Notes: a model not told the origin generated them from the sequence alone. A stretch of 64,000 bases of DNA from Nyssa sinensis (GCA_008638375.1 CM018038.1:15832515-15896514), one strand, 5' to 3'; numbered from the stretch's first letter, positions 1 through 12,786 are shown. Program-made: numbers and translations.

Positions 1-1285
1 TGGGAGATAAATTTGAAAGTGCTCGGTCAGGTAGAAAAGTTTTTCAAAACACTTGCCTGGGTCAAAAATTCCAATAAGAGAGGTATTGTTTCCAAATTGA
101 AGCTAAGAAGGGACAAAGGGAAATCAAGTGGTCAGTTGTTTCATCTTGGGAAAAACAGAGGAGGCAGCGTTGGGGAAAAGGCAAACCCCATCTGATTATC
201 TTTTCTCTGGTAGTCAAACGATCCTTTCAAAGCAGTCAGAGGATGAAGGAGAACTTTGGGACAATTTTGGAGAACTTTGGTCTCTGAGAGCATTCCAAGC
301 TGATCATTTAGAAGTGAAAGAGCCTAGGGATGCAGAGACCAATGGATGTAATCCGCAACATTAGGATTGGGCTTGAAATCAATGGGAGTGAGACTTTATC
401 AAAGAGGAAACAGAATCAGTAGGGTATGATAGATGGACCAATTCCAGTCATTTTTCCTAATGATGGAGGAAACTTTAGCTTGGTGAGAACTACCAAAATC
501 GCTAATGGTTCTTCTCCCAGGTCTCTCTAGGCCCCATAGGGTGCCCGTTGTAGTCATTGGATACTCCTGCATTATTATTATTATTATCATCATCATCATC
601 ACAATTATGATATTAATTTCAACACTAGGTTTAAGTTCGTCCATGACCAATGTTAATTATGATTACCACACTCATTAGAAAGGTTAGGCATTATCATAAT
701 ACAGCTTTGGAAGCAAAGGAAAAAAAGAAGAAGAGAGAGCGAGAGAGAAGTGAAGAGAAAAAAAAAAAAAGGTAATATTTAGAAATGCAAGAGCAAAACA
801 GCCATGTAAAGTAAAGCAACTCATAAATAGAGACAATGATTATTTTTATTTGACAATTGCCTAATTTTTAACTCAAACTTTTAAGGCATTTTTAGTATTT
901 ATCTCCTTTTTTCACTTTAAAATCTCTCCAAAATTGGAGAGATTAGAGAAGATAACCTAATAACTAAACTCTTCCTCTTGATCTTTTCTTTTTTCTCTTC
1001 TTTATAACAATTCAAAAAAAGTGATATTACTTCATTTAAATCTTTTTCTCTATCCCCAAATCATCCCATGCAAAAGAACTGCAAGTTGCAGTTTTATCAT
1101 GAAAACGCATGTACATTAGACAAGCAAGAATTGAAAAACTGCAAGAAAGAATTGCCCCTGTTCCTTCCCCCCCCCCCCCTCGATAATTCCTGCACACATG
1201 CTATCGTATATAGTTAGATGCACCTTCACTCATTGCATGCAGTTTAGTAACGATTGTGCTTTGGAATGGTTGGTTGTAATATCAG
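1..1285. other. No recognisable gene; simple repeats
   Basis: Short open frames near 13-364 show no domain I recognise, and no splice-consistent series links them. The stretch has an ATT/ATC microsatellite (571-602), a purine-rich tract (about 721-772) and a run of 13 C at 1167-1179. It reads as intergenic DNA or very old transposon sequence. Confidence 0.5.
571..602. repeat. ATT/ATC trinucleotide microsatellite
   Basis: An uninterrupted run of att units changes into atc units. On the reverse strand it gives a low-complexity isoleucine/methionine-rich frame, which is not a gene. Confidence 0.85.
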
Positions 1286-1711
1286 CAAATTGCTTATGAA
1301 TACGCGAAGAGAAAGGCGAATATTGTATTGGTCGCCCGCAGAGAGTACAAACTTCGAGGGATCAGTGAGAATGCAATGCTGCTGGGTGCAAATCATGTCT
1401 TGATAATGGCTGCAGATGTTGTCAAGGAAGATGATTGTAAGAGATTCATCAATGAAACCATGAACTTGTACGGGCGTGGTAAGTTTGAAGTGACACCCTA
1501 CTCATGTTTGATGAATTGTAGCAACTAGAAATTACACATTCTGGTCACCTAGAATGTCTTATTGCAATTGACCAAACATAAGAAAATCTAGCCTTAATGT
1601 TATGTCTTGGCCTCCATTTCTGCAGTGGATCATCTAGTAAACACGACAAGTTTGGGACATACTTTCTACTTGGAGGAAGCTGCCGACACATCTGTGTTTC
1701 CCATTCTGATG
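1286..1711 (+). pseudogene. Fragment of SDR-family 11-beta-hydroxysteroid dehydrogenase-like gene (two exons)
   Basis: Two exons are visible: 1286-1478, after an atatcag acceptor and ending at gtaagt, and 1626-1711, after tgcag and ending at gtaaat. Joined, they read in phase as QIAYEYAKRKANIVLVARRE...AADVVKEDDCKRFI...NLYGR-VDHLVNTTSLGHTFYLEEA. This is the cofactor-binding half of the plant 11-beta-HSD/steroleosin branch of short-chain dehydrogenases, NADP-dependent enzymes often attached to oil bodies or the ER. The Gly-rich TGxxxGIG exon should lie upstream and the YxxxK catalytic exon downstream; neither is visible. It is therefore a gene fragment with preserved splice sites. The family is clear; whether it is transcribed is unknown. 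Confidence 0.72.
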
Positions 1712-3280
1712 GTAAATATTGCAAGTGGCATTAGTAATTAAACTTTGAAGAGCGAGCACCTTTATGCCAGTTGATTAGTAAGTGGCTTTGAATTGTTTGC
1801 ATTTTGAGGGAGGTGAGGGATGGGAGAGAAAAAAAAGAAAAGAAAAATACTGTTAAATAGTGTTTAATCTAAATGTAAATTCACCTTTTCTATTGATTTA
1901 TTTGATTTAAATGTTTTGTTTTGGTCCTTCGATAAATTTACTTGCATGTATCAGAATTTAGAGGTTCAGTCACTGAGACACAACAAGAAAACAGAACACA
2001 AATAAATTATTTTGAGGGAAAAAGATTAATGATATTTTTTGGATGGTATTGAGACGGTGAATGGGAATGATAATCCTTATAATGTCATTGTTGGAGCCCA
2101 AAAAAGTGGTATATAAACAACTGGAATGGTTTAAAACAAATTTTTGTATTGTCCCCAACATCTTTCCAAATACCATGCACATCTGGGTCCCATTATCCGG
2201 TCATGCTAACAATTTGGCCTCTTATACAAAAAACTTCATGACAAAAGAAACTTAACACTACAGTCACATTGTTCTTAATTTTCATACATCGGTGTCACCG
2301 AAAATAAAAATTTTGGTGCTACATTTTTTTATTTAATTTTTTGTGGGTACTTGTTTAGATGAAATAATACGGGAAATAAAAATTATAATCATATAAAAAA
2401 TTTTCTTGCACCTGATAAAAATAAAAATTTGGATACTTCCCGCGCCATTAGGAGGCACGTTCAAAGCAAAGTTCCAATATCAGGTGCAAGAAAATACTTT
2501 AAAAAAGGTAAAGATGTTTTTTCTGAATTGGTGGAGCATACACTACAAAATGAATTTTATTTTAAATATTTATTTACGCAACACCTGTTTTTACCATTCA
2601 CCTAAATGGACACTTAATAAAGTTAAAAAAAAAAATTGATCACCATTTCTGAATTTTTCCTTAACAATCAAACTAATTTTTTCTTACTCTTCCTTTGGAC
2701 AGGATAACACTACTATTATTATTTCTTTATTGCATCGATAATTACTATTTTAAATTAGTTTATTCTTATTAGAGTAAATTTTAAGATTTGAATTTAAGAT
2801 ATTTATATTTTATTCTTAATATTTTTATTATTCATATATATTAACAAAGTGATTTTAATTATTATTATTATAAAAAAAATGGTAAATTCTTAAAATGGGA
2901 ACACTAGGTTTGGTGGTCAATTGTTTATTATCAATCTATTTATCTTCTCTCCTGGTTGAAGGACAAAAGTTCTAATAGATGTCATCTGATTCACAAGTTC
3001 CCGGCAGTTCTTTCACATGCAATATCAAACTGGTTTGTAGCACAATGGTAAAAGGCAACTGACAGGCAGAAAGTAGGTAAGGATCATGGTTTGATTTTTG
3101 AATCAAAATTCACAACTCCTCAAAACAACCTTACTAATAAAAATTCAATATATAACTGTCAAATTTACATTAACTGACAAAGAATCCAATTGGAAAAAAA
3201 AACACAAATAAGACATTTACTGGTACTATTTTTATAACTGTTATTTTTTCATTAACATTTGATAGGTTTGGACAAGCAAA
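1712..3280. other. AT-rich intergenic stretch, no gene seen
   Basis: No continuation of the SDR fragment and no other coding signal was found. The one structured item is the small inverted repeat at 2401-2494, listed separately. Confidence 0.5.
2401..2494. repeat. Small inverted repeat (17-bp perfect arms)
   Basis: The sequence ttttcttgcacctgata at 2401-2417 recurs as its exact reverse complement at 2478-2494, with a 60-bp loop between. It could be a tiny foldback element or the remaining core of a MITE. No target-site duplication is evident. Confidence 0.6.
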
Positions 3281-3379
3281 TATCCGATCTTTTGCGAACT
3301 CCAGCTCTGCTCCAGTTAACTTCTCAGCACCTTCAACAGCAGCCTTGATGGCAGCAATGTTCACCAAGTTTGCCAAATC
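3281..3379 (-). pseudogene. FtsH11-like protease fragment (33 codons)
   Basis: On the minus strand 33 codons read DLANLVNIAAIKAAVEG... to ...LEFAKDRI. This is the C-terminal part of the AAA+ module just before the zinc-protease region in FtsH proteases, and it looks closest to the organellar FtsH11 type. Homology begins abruptly after DL (the preceding conserved GA is absent) and ends abruptly after DRI. No neighbouring FtsH exon (Walker motifs or HExxH) is seen. It is an orphan fragment, probably carried here by a transposon or left by a decayed duplicate. The family call is fairly sure; the paralogue is not. Confidence 0.65.
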
Positions 3380-3752
3380 CAAAAGTGAAGTTAGTTATAA
3401 AGGAGAGCAAAGATAAACTGGGTCCTACCTTATCTATTGGAAAAAAAATATATGGAATGTGGTTAGACTAAATTAAAAAAAGTTTTCCCCATATCAGTGA
3501 AGGGATCTGCTCTAAAGTCTAAACTAAAGCTATCTATTCATGCATGTATTCATGCATTTAATTTTTTTAAAAGATTTCAATTACAAAGAAATATAAAAAT
3601 AAACTAACAATTGATGATTAATTGACTTAGATCATTAATATGCCAAGATCTATGATAATGGGAAATATTATTTTCCACACTAATTATCTCAAGATAGTAC
3701 TACACATCTAACAGGAGGGTTGGAGTTACCGTTTCAATTTTTATCACTGTCA

Positions 3753-3774
3753 AGAGAGAGAGAGAGAGAGAGAG
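3753..3774. repeat. (GA)n microsatellite
   Basis: An uninterrupted GA dinucleotide run. Confidence 0.85.
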
Positions 3775-4287
3775 TGAGTGTTGCAAATCTAATATCTAGC
3801 TCCTTCATAGCAGCATCACAAGGCATTATGTAAGCGAAGGGAAGAAAATCACCTATAGGGTATCCTTTAGAATTCTTGTGAATTCAACCTTCCAAGACAA
3901 AACAATGCAGGCATGCAGTTTGATGGCACAGCTAGATTTTACTTGAAGTTGTCATTCACAATTACCTCAAATTGAATGATTTTATTCACCAAAAATATCA
4001 CATTTAAAAATAAAACTCATCATTTCAATGGATTCATTTGAAAAAATAATTATCATATAAAAAATGATGTTTAAAATCACAAATTTGGTCATTTCAAGAA
4101 AACTTTAAAAGATTGTGAAGGAAGAAATACGTTAGAATTTCTTATTTTTCTGAATGACTCCATTCAAAAAGATGAATTTCTATACTAAAATGCCATGTAA
4201 ATAAATAATTGAACCATTTAAATAAGAAATTACAATTTTCATGGGACCAATGGGAAGTTTGAGAATGAAAAATATGTTTTAGGATAC

Positions 4288-7163
4288 CTGCAACTTCCTC
4301 AAATTCTCATTCAACTTGCTTACTGCCATTTTCGCTTCACTTGATTCCTGCACCCAGAGATGGAACAGATAAGCAATTTTTTCTGTTTAGATTTTACTTT
4401 GTTAGTCACACTTTATCCTGAAAAGTCTGCAAAGGTATTGTTATGCAGTGTGAGAAGTTGCAAGCCTTCCAGCTTATGACAAAGATCCTTTCTTTCTTTG
4501 GGCACTTAATGTCAATACATGTGGAACATTATATATGAACAACTTTCCACAGTCCTCCTTGCATGCATGATTAAATGTAAGCATTCAATTGCCAATGCTA
4601 TGAGCCATGTGGAAGTTGAGCTAATACAAGATCAAAGAGTGGTCCAAAACTCAAGGTGCAAATTAGCCCTCATCCAGGTTTGAATGTCTAAATAGTCTTA
4701 GACCAGTAAGGGTATTGAAAGTCAACAGTCTTCATAATGAACCAACTCGACAAAATGTAGATTGATGGAGTGCAGTTCTTTTTCCAGAAAACCTTCTTCT
4801 TTTTTTTTCCACTTGAACATCATATATTATACTTTGCCTATTGTAGCCCACCTTATGATATCATAGAAGAAAACTAAAAGAGAATTCCTTTAGTTTTACT
4901 GCATCGAAAACACATCTACTTATATAGTTTTATATTTCCTTTATCGTTTCCTATTTACATTTTAAAAACTAGAGAATTCAGTGCAAATTATAGTCTTCAG
5001 AAAGAGAATTCATATCTTCTAGAAAGGAGATGAACATGGTGAAGATGGAAATATACATAGCTAGTTCATTGTGTGCCAATGGAATGTCCTCATGATGTTC
5101 GTCTTTAGCATATTGAAGAAGTATTGACGAGGACATAAGTGTTAATATGATAACTTATTTTTTTGGGTTTGTGCTAGTTCCTATTATAAGGGAAAGTCAT
5201 CAGTTCTTTAGATTCAGTTTGGTCACAAGTAACAAGATCAAACTGGGATGCATAAAAGCAGTGTCTATCCCCACCTGAATCACTACATTGTTAAGGATAG
5301 GCATAATATTGATGCTATTCTTGGTAACCAAGGCAAGGACCCATCCAAGGTGTGTCAATGGCTAAAGACTAAGGAGGGCAAAAGAAATGTTGGCATCTAA
5401 CTACGTTAAAATATCCATGTTACTTAGGCTTGTTTAGGTCATGGAAAGAAGTAGAGAAAGAAAAAGAAAATGAGAAAAGCTGTAATGGAAACCAAACCAT
5501 TTAGAAACAATTTAAAGATTAATAAATCCCATCTATAGCAGTCAGTGAACATAATAGCGCTGCAATGAAATGAAACAGTAAGAAGTTGGAAAAAAACAGT
5601 ATCAGTGAATTGGGAACAAAGTAAATTAAGTTCCACTGCTTGCAGATATTGGTGATCTAGCAGCTTGGACTGACCTTTTAATGCCTGGAATTTGCTTGTC
5701 AATTTCTGTTTGTTTAGTACTGCCATCATAGGATGTCCTTTTGGTTTTTCTACTGGATCTTCAATGTCGATGTCATCTTTAAAAAATAAAAAAAAGGTTA
5801 ATGTGGCTGGCTATCTAAACAATCCACTCGACATAAAATTTTAGAGGAAGAAGAAACAACAGGCTTAATGGCATGAAAATGCAAATGAGGTGAGGAATGC
5901 TAATCAAGTTCCATAAATTAGGCTCAGCTCAACCAGATGTGCATACCTATACATTTGCTTTTCATGCAAAACTGAGACAAAAAAGATTTCCTGATCACCA
6001 TTCACCTGTACAGGGAGAAATTTGATCAGTTAATGAAAAAATTCCAACTCCTATGTCCAAATGAGAAATATACCCAACTTATGAAGTTACACTTTTATAC
6101 CATAATAAGTTCTCCATCCCGTGACGAGCATACTGAACTTTCAGAAATTGATTTCAGTTTTGGAGTTGAAAATGTGAGACCTCTAATTGAAGTTTCCTTC
6201 AAAAGGGACAACTCTGGCAAGGACCTAAAATTTCACAAAGTTTTGTTTAGGTAAATATGAATTCAATCACTTAATAAAATAGAAATTATACAAGTTAGAT
6301 TCCACTGTTCCAAATAACTAGATCCATTTTACCAAGGAACACAAACTGAGTAGTATTGCTTGCTGCGGGAAATTATATTAGAGGAATTGTTGACGAAGCT
6401 TCTTATTTTCTTGAAATAAATATAGCATCATTTCATGCTGAAAAAAAAAATTAATGCAATAGGTACCAAACATAGTAGTTTTGCATATCACAGGTGCCCA
6501 CATAAAGTATTATTACCTGAACTGCATGCACTACGGAATAGACATAAGCAGCTTTCTCAGAACATATCAATATTAATAACTGCTTTGGTATGACATCATC
6601 AATAGAGTGCCCCTTACTCGAGTCTGGACCCTCCAATTTATTAGATCCTCTACCTGATGTATCATGTCCCTCTGTGCAACATTAACAAATTAATCTTTTA
6701 GTTGATTTTGATGTTGGCATAAAGTAAAATCCTGAAAAAGATTATTGCAGTGGGAAGGTATCCACATGAAGTTTTTATATATCAGATATGTCTTGTCAAG
6801 TAAAGTACAATACAAAAACCTGAAAAAGTGACTGGTGAATTACCGAAAATCTGCATGAATAAAGCTCTAGAGGGTTTCTTAGGACAGACCATGCTAGAGC
6901 TAATAGTGTTTCCTGTATCACTCTCAAGAGCCAAAACTGATGAATCCTTTGTTGCCACCACTAAAACATTCTTATCAAAACGTTTGTAAACAAGTAATCC
7001 AAAGCCTGAAGGTTCTGAAATTTTAAATCCAAAACATCAATTGTAACAAAAGTTAATTTTGTGCATGTGCATAAGTGTAAGCAAGCATATAGCTGCAACC
7101 AAGAAAACTTCAATGCTTACCTCGATGTAATAGGACACTATCTTCACAGAGTTCCATTTATTC
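4288..7163 (-). pseudogene. Tomosyn/LLGL-type syntaxin-binding protein, incomplete exon series
   Basis: Minus-strand exons with good splice sites lie at 7121-7163 (ELCEDSVLLHR), 6844-7014 (EPSGFGLLVYKRFDKNV...), 6517-6671 (DSSKGHSIDDVIPKQLLILI...), 5947-6005 (VNGDQEIFFVSVLHEK), 5675-5776 (DDIDIEDPVEKPKGHPMMAV...) and 4288-4347 (ESSEAKMAVSKLNENLRKLQ). Their order matches the C-terminal half of plant tomosyn-like WD40 proteins, which bind syntaxins and end in an R-SNARE coil; the last two exons are the acidic linker and the start of that coil. The N-terminal WD40 exons, the exon expected after HAVQ, the linker after KFQALKG and the end of the coil are not visible. A TAA lies in frame just inside exon 7121-7163. 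I call it a truncated pseudogene or captured fragment, although a very divergent working gene cannot be excluded. Confidence 0.68.
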
Positions 7164-7265
7164 CTACAAAAAAGAAGTGAAGCGAAGAAATCAAACACAT
7201 GTTGCTTGGCAAATTTGTACTCAAGCTGTTATCATCAACAAAAAAAATATAATATACCCTACCAG

Positions 7266-9724
7266 TTAAGTGCCACATGTTGGTTTTTTCTTTTGTCGTA
7301 CTGGTCTGCTTTGTGGAGGCTGAAACGTGGCCTGAGTCAACTGTGACGAACCCTCATCAATCTGTGTATGCCAGTGACCTCGTCCATGCTCACGTGGTCT
7401 GGCTCGTGCAGTCCGTCGTCTCTTGTACACTATAACATCACTTCGACCATCTTGCATTTCTGGCTGCACCTCCATGTCAGCAGCCTGTGTCAGACACTGT
7501 GTCTCCATCCCATGTTGTGCCGGCTCTGGCACTGGAACATCACCAACGGGCTCCTCCACCCAATCATCACCCCCGACATGCACAGAGTCAGGCTCCATGA
7601 TGAAGTATGAGGAAAACGGATCTGGTACAGGGGAGGAATGGTGTGAAGCAATCCCATGATCAGCCACAGGTGTGCTCATAGAATGATGAAAACTCGTGTC
7701 TTCAGGCTCTTGTGACTGTGGCTGAGTATGGTGATTGGCTGATGGCGCTGAATGTGCGTACTGCTGGCCCTCCCCGTCACGCACTCGCCGATCCTCGTCG
7801 ACAGCAGCCAAGCATGCTGTAGACATGGCATGGATATGGCGGACTAGGTGGAATAAGTCCTGATGAACTGTATCACCAATCTCGGGGATAATTGAAATCT
7901 GAGATATGCGTGTCATTGTATCCTCCTGAAAAAATTAAATTCATCAATAAATAATAAGAAGTAGGTGCAAGTCAGGAGTGAGTTCTAGAAGAGATATTTC
8001 TTATACCAGCAGATGTCGAATGCTGCCAACGGGTTGGAATCCAACCGCTGGCATCTGAATAACTGGCCCGATTAATCTCCGTGTAATCCCTGTGTACCAG
8101 GGCATATAGTCATCGGTACACTGATCAGTAGCTCTATCTGAACCATCCCCAAACACGACGTGGTCGAGACGGTGGTCCCACTGGCCGATATATGCCCTGT
8201 GATGATCCGACCAATCACAGCCATGCCTCCCTCGCATGTCGATACGATGTAGCTCCTGGGAAGAATCACACGAAGCTGGTATGCCCTGCACTACTCCAAA
8301 CTGCCGTAGTACGCGGTCTGGGAAGTGCCACTCAATAACTGCAAAGTAAATAAGTGGCACCCGTGCTCCCCAAATCGCCTGACCACGGAGGCAGTAATCG
8401 GGCAATGACTGCATGACATCTGCAGTATATGGCTCCTAGATCATCTACATTATGTAATACATGTTGTCAGTTTGAATACTAATACCATTTTTTATATCTT
8501 AGGTGAGGTACATATGTTATATGACATAATCATGTACATACATGCTCCGGCCTCATCTGGTCTAGCTGGTCTCGGTAGTGGCGTAGACTGTGGGCAGGGG
8601 TGTCCTTATGGTAGTGAGGGACATCCCACCTATACTTGACAAATTTTACGTAAGCTAAACTATATATTCAATTAAATTTTACTCGTGTCAAAAAATAAGT
8701 AATCCAATACAACAAAAATAAAGTATAATAATTGAAAGCATACTATATACCTGCATCCTAGGGGAGCACCAGGTAAGCCTGCAGCTATCGGTGGGGATGG
8801 TGCACGTGGATGTACATCGGGACACTCAAGTCGAACATGACGAAGTCGCTCCCAAGCCCATAGCTGGAGAAAGTATAACAACATAAATGGGATGACACTT
8901 TTAATTCATTTTATAAATATTGAACATAAAATGTTAAACATAATGTTAACAATTCGCACCTGTAGAAGAACAAGTGGGCCAGCAATAGATGATGCCTCGG
9001 CCCTAGTAGCAAGACACAGCTCACGGTATAAACAGGCTAAAGCTGCACTACCCCAGCTAAGCCTGCCCGCTGCATCAAGGTCCCGCAGTAGTGGTAAAAA
9101 CATCAACTTGACCTTACTGGATGACTTGTCTGCAAAAAGGCACCCACCTAGCTGAACCAAAATGTATGTCCTGCTATACGCCTCGATAAATCTCTGGTCA
9201 GCGTCATTGGGGATCGGCTGAGATAAATGGTGCGTCAATGCACTCAGCCTAAGACGTGATCCATCAAAAGCTCAATCAGGTGGAGCAATCCCGAGCAAGT
9301 CGCGGCACAACTGCTGCCACTCGGGAATAGGCTTCTGCACCTCTTGACTTGTAACGGCACCGCCATCAATCGGCAACCCAAGTAATAATGAAACATCCTG
9401 TAGTGTAATAGTCGCCTCACCCACAGGCAAATGGAATGTGTGAGTCTCAACTCTCCACCGCTCGACCAGTGCAGTGATGAGGGACCAATCTAGCGCCATG
9501 AAGCCTAACCGATACAACCCATAGAACCCGGCCCTCATCAAACATCGCAATACCCGTGTGTCTAACACACGTACTACTCTACGTAATGATGCCTCAATGC
9601 GCCGACAATGCAATGTGGGCAAGTCATGACTGTCCCAAATAGCGGTCAACCGATGCTGATGTTGTAAGTACAACACCGATGGATCGCTAGGGCCTGGCTC
9701 AGGTAAATCTCTCCGTTCATCCAT
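7266..9724 (-). pseudogene. MAIN-like plant mobile domain (PMD) gene with one in-frame stop
   Basis: Five minus-strand exons join in phase: 8960-9724, 8751-8863, 8542-8629, 8007-8435 and 7266-7925, totalling 2,055 bp or 684 codons. The start is the ATG at 9724 (MDERRDLPEPGPSDPS). Exon 1 carries the PMD hallmarks LPTLHCRRIEASLRR, FHLPVGEATITLQDVSLLLG and LPIDG. Exon 3 has the WDVPHYHKDTPAHSLRHYRD stretch and exon 4 the GQAIWGARVPLIYFAVIEWH stretch. The last exon is a low-complexity tail ending in a basic KRRRTARARPR segment. PMD proteins (MAIN, MAIL1 and transposon-borne relatives) act in the nucleus in silencing and genome stability, and many copies ride on transposons. A single TGA at 9272-9274 (codon 151, after IAPPD) interrupts an otherwise open frame, so loss is recent or it is a sequencing error. 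Confidence 0.75.
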
Positions 9725-9969
9725 ATTTAACTAAAAGTAAATAAGTACAAAAAGTAAAATAACTAAGTCATTAAAGCTGAAAAAAATTTGATTCACATAG
9801 GCAACAATACCGGGAGCATAATATGCAAGAAAATAGCATAAAGTAGAACTTATGTATGAAAAAATAAAAATTTCCATGAACTGGTATTAGGGAAACTAAA
9901 CACACATTCTCCTTATGAAAATTGATTTCTTTTATTACCAAATATTAACAAGTAATAAGTCACACAGAT

Positions 9970-10893
9970 GGTTGGGGTTCAAATGAAGTTGAGGGATCTT
10001 TGGGGGTGAGCCAATGGAAATCCATTAGAAGAGGAAAAGATGAAATGTTTAAAAGAATTGGTCTTGAGGTTGGAGATGGAGTTCAGGTCCACTTTTGGTA
10101 TGATATTTGGTGTGGTGATGTCGCTTTGAAGGAGAAATTTCCTAGGCTCTACCACCTTGCTACAAATCCAGATGCAAAGGTTTGGAAGTACTTATCTTTA
10201 TTGGAGGAAGGAATTGTGTGAAATCCTTCCTTCCGAAGGAATTTCCAAGATTGGGAAAATGGAGGAAACATTGATTTTTGGGCTTTAGCCAAGAGAATAT
10301 GCCAAAAAGTGGTGAATGACAATTCCATTGAAAAGTTGTCTCGGGTACGAAGGTGCCAATGAAAGCAAATTTTTTTACTCGGTCTCTTGTTTGGGGTTCA
10401 GTTCTAACAATGGATAACCTCAAGAAAAGAGGTTTTGTTATGCGTTTGAATGAGGAAGAATTAATCAACCATCTCTTCCTTCATTGTCCATTTGTGAGGG
10501 AAGTATGGAACTAGGTATTCTCATTATTTGGTTATTGGCTGATGCATTTTTCGGTAAGGGATTGTTTGAAAAGTTGGGTAGGGGGATGTGGAAGGGGGAG
10601 TATAGGAAGAGTGTGGAGAATAGTGCCTATTTGTTTATTTTAGTGTTTATAAATGGAAAGGAATAGGCACATTTTTGAAGGGAAAAATATGGGCATTTGT
10701 AGATTCAATGATTTTTATTTTTTTTAAGTTTTATGCTTTTGGACTTCGGAGGCATATGTCGGTATGTATATAATTTTGTTGTTTTTTTGGAGAATATGAG
10801 AATCTAGTTTTAGTGAGTCTCTTTTGTATACAGGTTGCCCCCCTTGGGCACTTTTAATGAAATACATTTACTTATCAACAAAAAAAAAAAGAA
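9970..10893 (+). mobile_element. LINE (L1-type) 3' end remnant
   Basis: The frame from 10000 reads WKSIRRGKDEMFKRIGLEVG, then a DGVQVHFWYDIWCGD-type block, which is the zinc-binding region after reverse transcriptase (zf-RVT) of plant L1 elements. Further on, NHLFLHCPFVREVWN (about 10465-10510, another frame) is the conserved His/Cys part. Several stops and frameshifts break the frame. The end, gggcacttttaatgaaata followed by an A-rich tail near 10,880-10,905, is a typical L1 3' terminus. The endonuclease and catalytic RT parts are absent (5' truncation). Confidence 0.75.
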
Positions 10894-10909
10894 AGAAAGA
10901 AGACCAGCC

Positions 10910-12540
10910 AACACTTTTTTTTTTTTAATTTAAGAATCAATTGGATGCATAAAGTTTCATCAACTTAAGGAAATATGTTCTCTTTAAAATCCATGTTTTC
11001 GAACTGAAAATTGATTGAATGAAAATGAAAACATAAGCAACAAGAAATTTTGCAATTACCAACAATATGGGCCTCTCTTCTAGATAGACCCAGATTCTAA
11101 CATATTAAACTATCAAACAATAATTATGTATTGGTGGATAAGCTTTTCACTGTGAGTTATTGGTTTTTTCCCCCTTTTGGTGTAGGGAAGTTAGGGTGGT
11201 CTTTTCTGTGGTTTTTTTCAAACAAAGCATTTCTGGCAAAGAAATATAAAAAAAAAACGAATATTCTACGAAAATGTCACCAGACAATATAAAAAATAAT
11301 GCAAGTTGCATTATATTGAAACCCATTTTGACATAGCAACCGGAGGTCAACTTAACAGCAATAGCCACATATCACCAATAATAAGTTTGGGTTAGACAAG
11401 CAATATGCCAGCACATGTATAAATCATAACGGCAGAAAACTAAGAAACTTTTGAAACTTTCTCATCAAAATTCATCATATAATGGATTCAAATTACATGC
11501 TCTTTCTCTCTCTATACACACACACACAACACATGTATAATTGTGATAGGACTAAAACAAAGTGTTGAAGCAGCATTAAAATAATGTTAGAAGATACATG
11601 TACATCTCATAACATTTTTCTATTTATCATTAATAAGTTTCTCTTCTAAGATAAAATTTTATTGAGATATGCATATAACTAAGCATGCTGTTTGGTATGC
11701 ACCCATAATTATTTCAACAAAGATAATGGTAATATACAAATTCTATGCTAAACTCAAACCTTATTCCAAGTACCAATCAAAATCTGCCGTGTAGGTATGA
11801 AGTACCAAGAAGTAGAACTTTAAGTTCTGACCCACAAGTATGTCAAATGCCACTTTATACTATAGGCTTAGCCAATGAGAAATGTAACAAGAAAAGTACC
11901 CTGGAAGTGTAACAAGGAGACTAGATCTCTTGCACAAACATGCAAAACACTAAAATTTTCTCTATGAAATTGTGCTAGAGTTGCTTACTTCAGCACCAAA
12001 TAAGTCACTAGTATTAATGGATATACATAAACATGACTACCACATTTTTTCCTCTTTTTCCACCTAATTTCTTCCGTCTATGTTGTTCTTTTCTTCACTA
12101 CAAGCAATAACCTGCCTCATTTTAACACCCTTCATGGCTTCATCTCCCCAAGTTTTACTTCAACAAGTGTATAATTCTAATATAGTCCAATGTTGTGAGA
12201 ACATAGATGGTCAGGCAAGAATGAGCCTTCCAATTTCTGATCCCCCTTACATATCAACGATTAATCATGAAAAAACAAAAAAAAAAGTAATTACTCTGTT
12301 ATTTAAAAAAATTGTAATTTTTCAATCAAGCAAATTAATCACTTGAGCATTAACTTGGGTGTTATAAAAAATGATAAAATATTTAGAGATTTTTTTTGGA
12401 TGAGCCAGAAAATACATTTAAATGTTTTTTCTTCTAAAAATTAAATAACATGTATAATAAATAGGAAAGGGTGATTAGACTGATCAGGGAATAGGATCAT
12501 GCAAAAACTATATGGTATAAGAAGTTAGAGATGTACGTAC
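10910..12540. other. AT-rich stretch, no gene recognised
   Basis: I looked on both strands for upstream tomosyn exons and saw none. Only short unsupported frames are present. Confidence 0.5.
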
Positions 12541-12640
12541 AGCGACGACGGCAAGCGAAGCGAAGCGACGGCGACGGCGACGGCGACGGCGGCGAGCGAT
12601 GGTGACGAACGGCGGCTAGGGTTTTCCTGTTGCAGAAAAG
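12541..12640. other. GC-rich CGG/CGA-triplet patch
   Basis: Repeated gcgacg/gcgaag triplets stand out in an AT-rich region. The reverse complement contains aaaccctagccgcc, a motif frequent in plant 5' UTRs, so this may be a remnant first exon or promoter of a minus-strand gene. No start codon with a usable frame follows, so the function is unknown. Confidence 0.4.
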
Positions 12641-12702
12641 TCGTAATGACAGAGGACGCTTCTGTGGTGTTATATAACTAGTAAAAGGCGTCTAAAGGTT
12701 TT

Positions 12703-12786
12703 ACGCCTTTGAAAGGCGTATGAGTTTCCTCCGCCTTTCAAAGGCGTAGGAGTTTCCTCCGCCTTTCAAAGGCGTATGGGTTTCCT
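12703..12786. repeat. Three 28-bp tandem repeats, each a mini-hairpin
   Basis: Three units of pattern (a/c)cgccttt(g/c)aaaggcgta..gtttcct follow head to tail. Each contains the inverted repeat gccttt-N-aaaggc. The outer edge of the giant palindrome's left arm falls inside this array (about 12746), and the right arm ends in the same motif at 37565. Confidence 0.8.

Noticed and set aside
13..364. Two overlapping frames at the left edge
   Set aside because: No recognisable domain; the frames overlap each other. Possibly old LINE ORF1 sequence, but not supportable.
12541..12640. First exon or 5' UTR of a gene with an aaaccctagccgcc leader
   Set aside because: Suggestive composition only. No ATG with an open frame or splice-linked exon was found, so it is listed as an unexplained patch.
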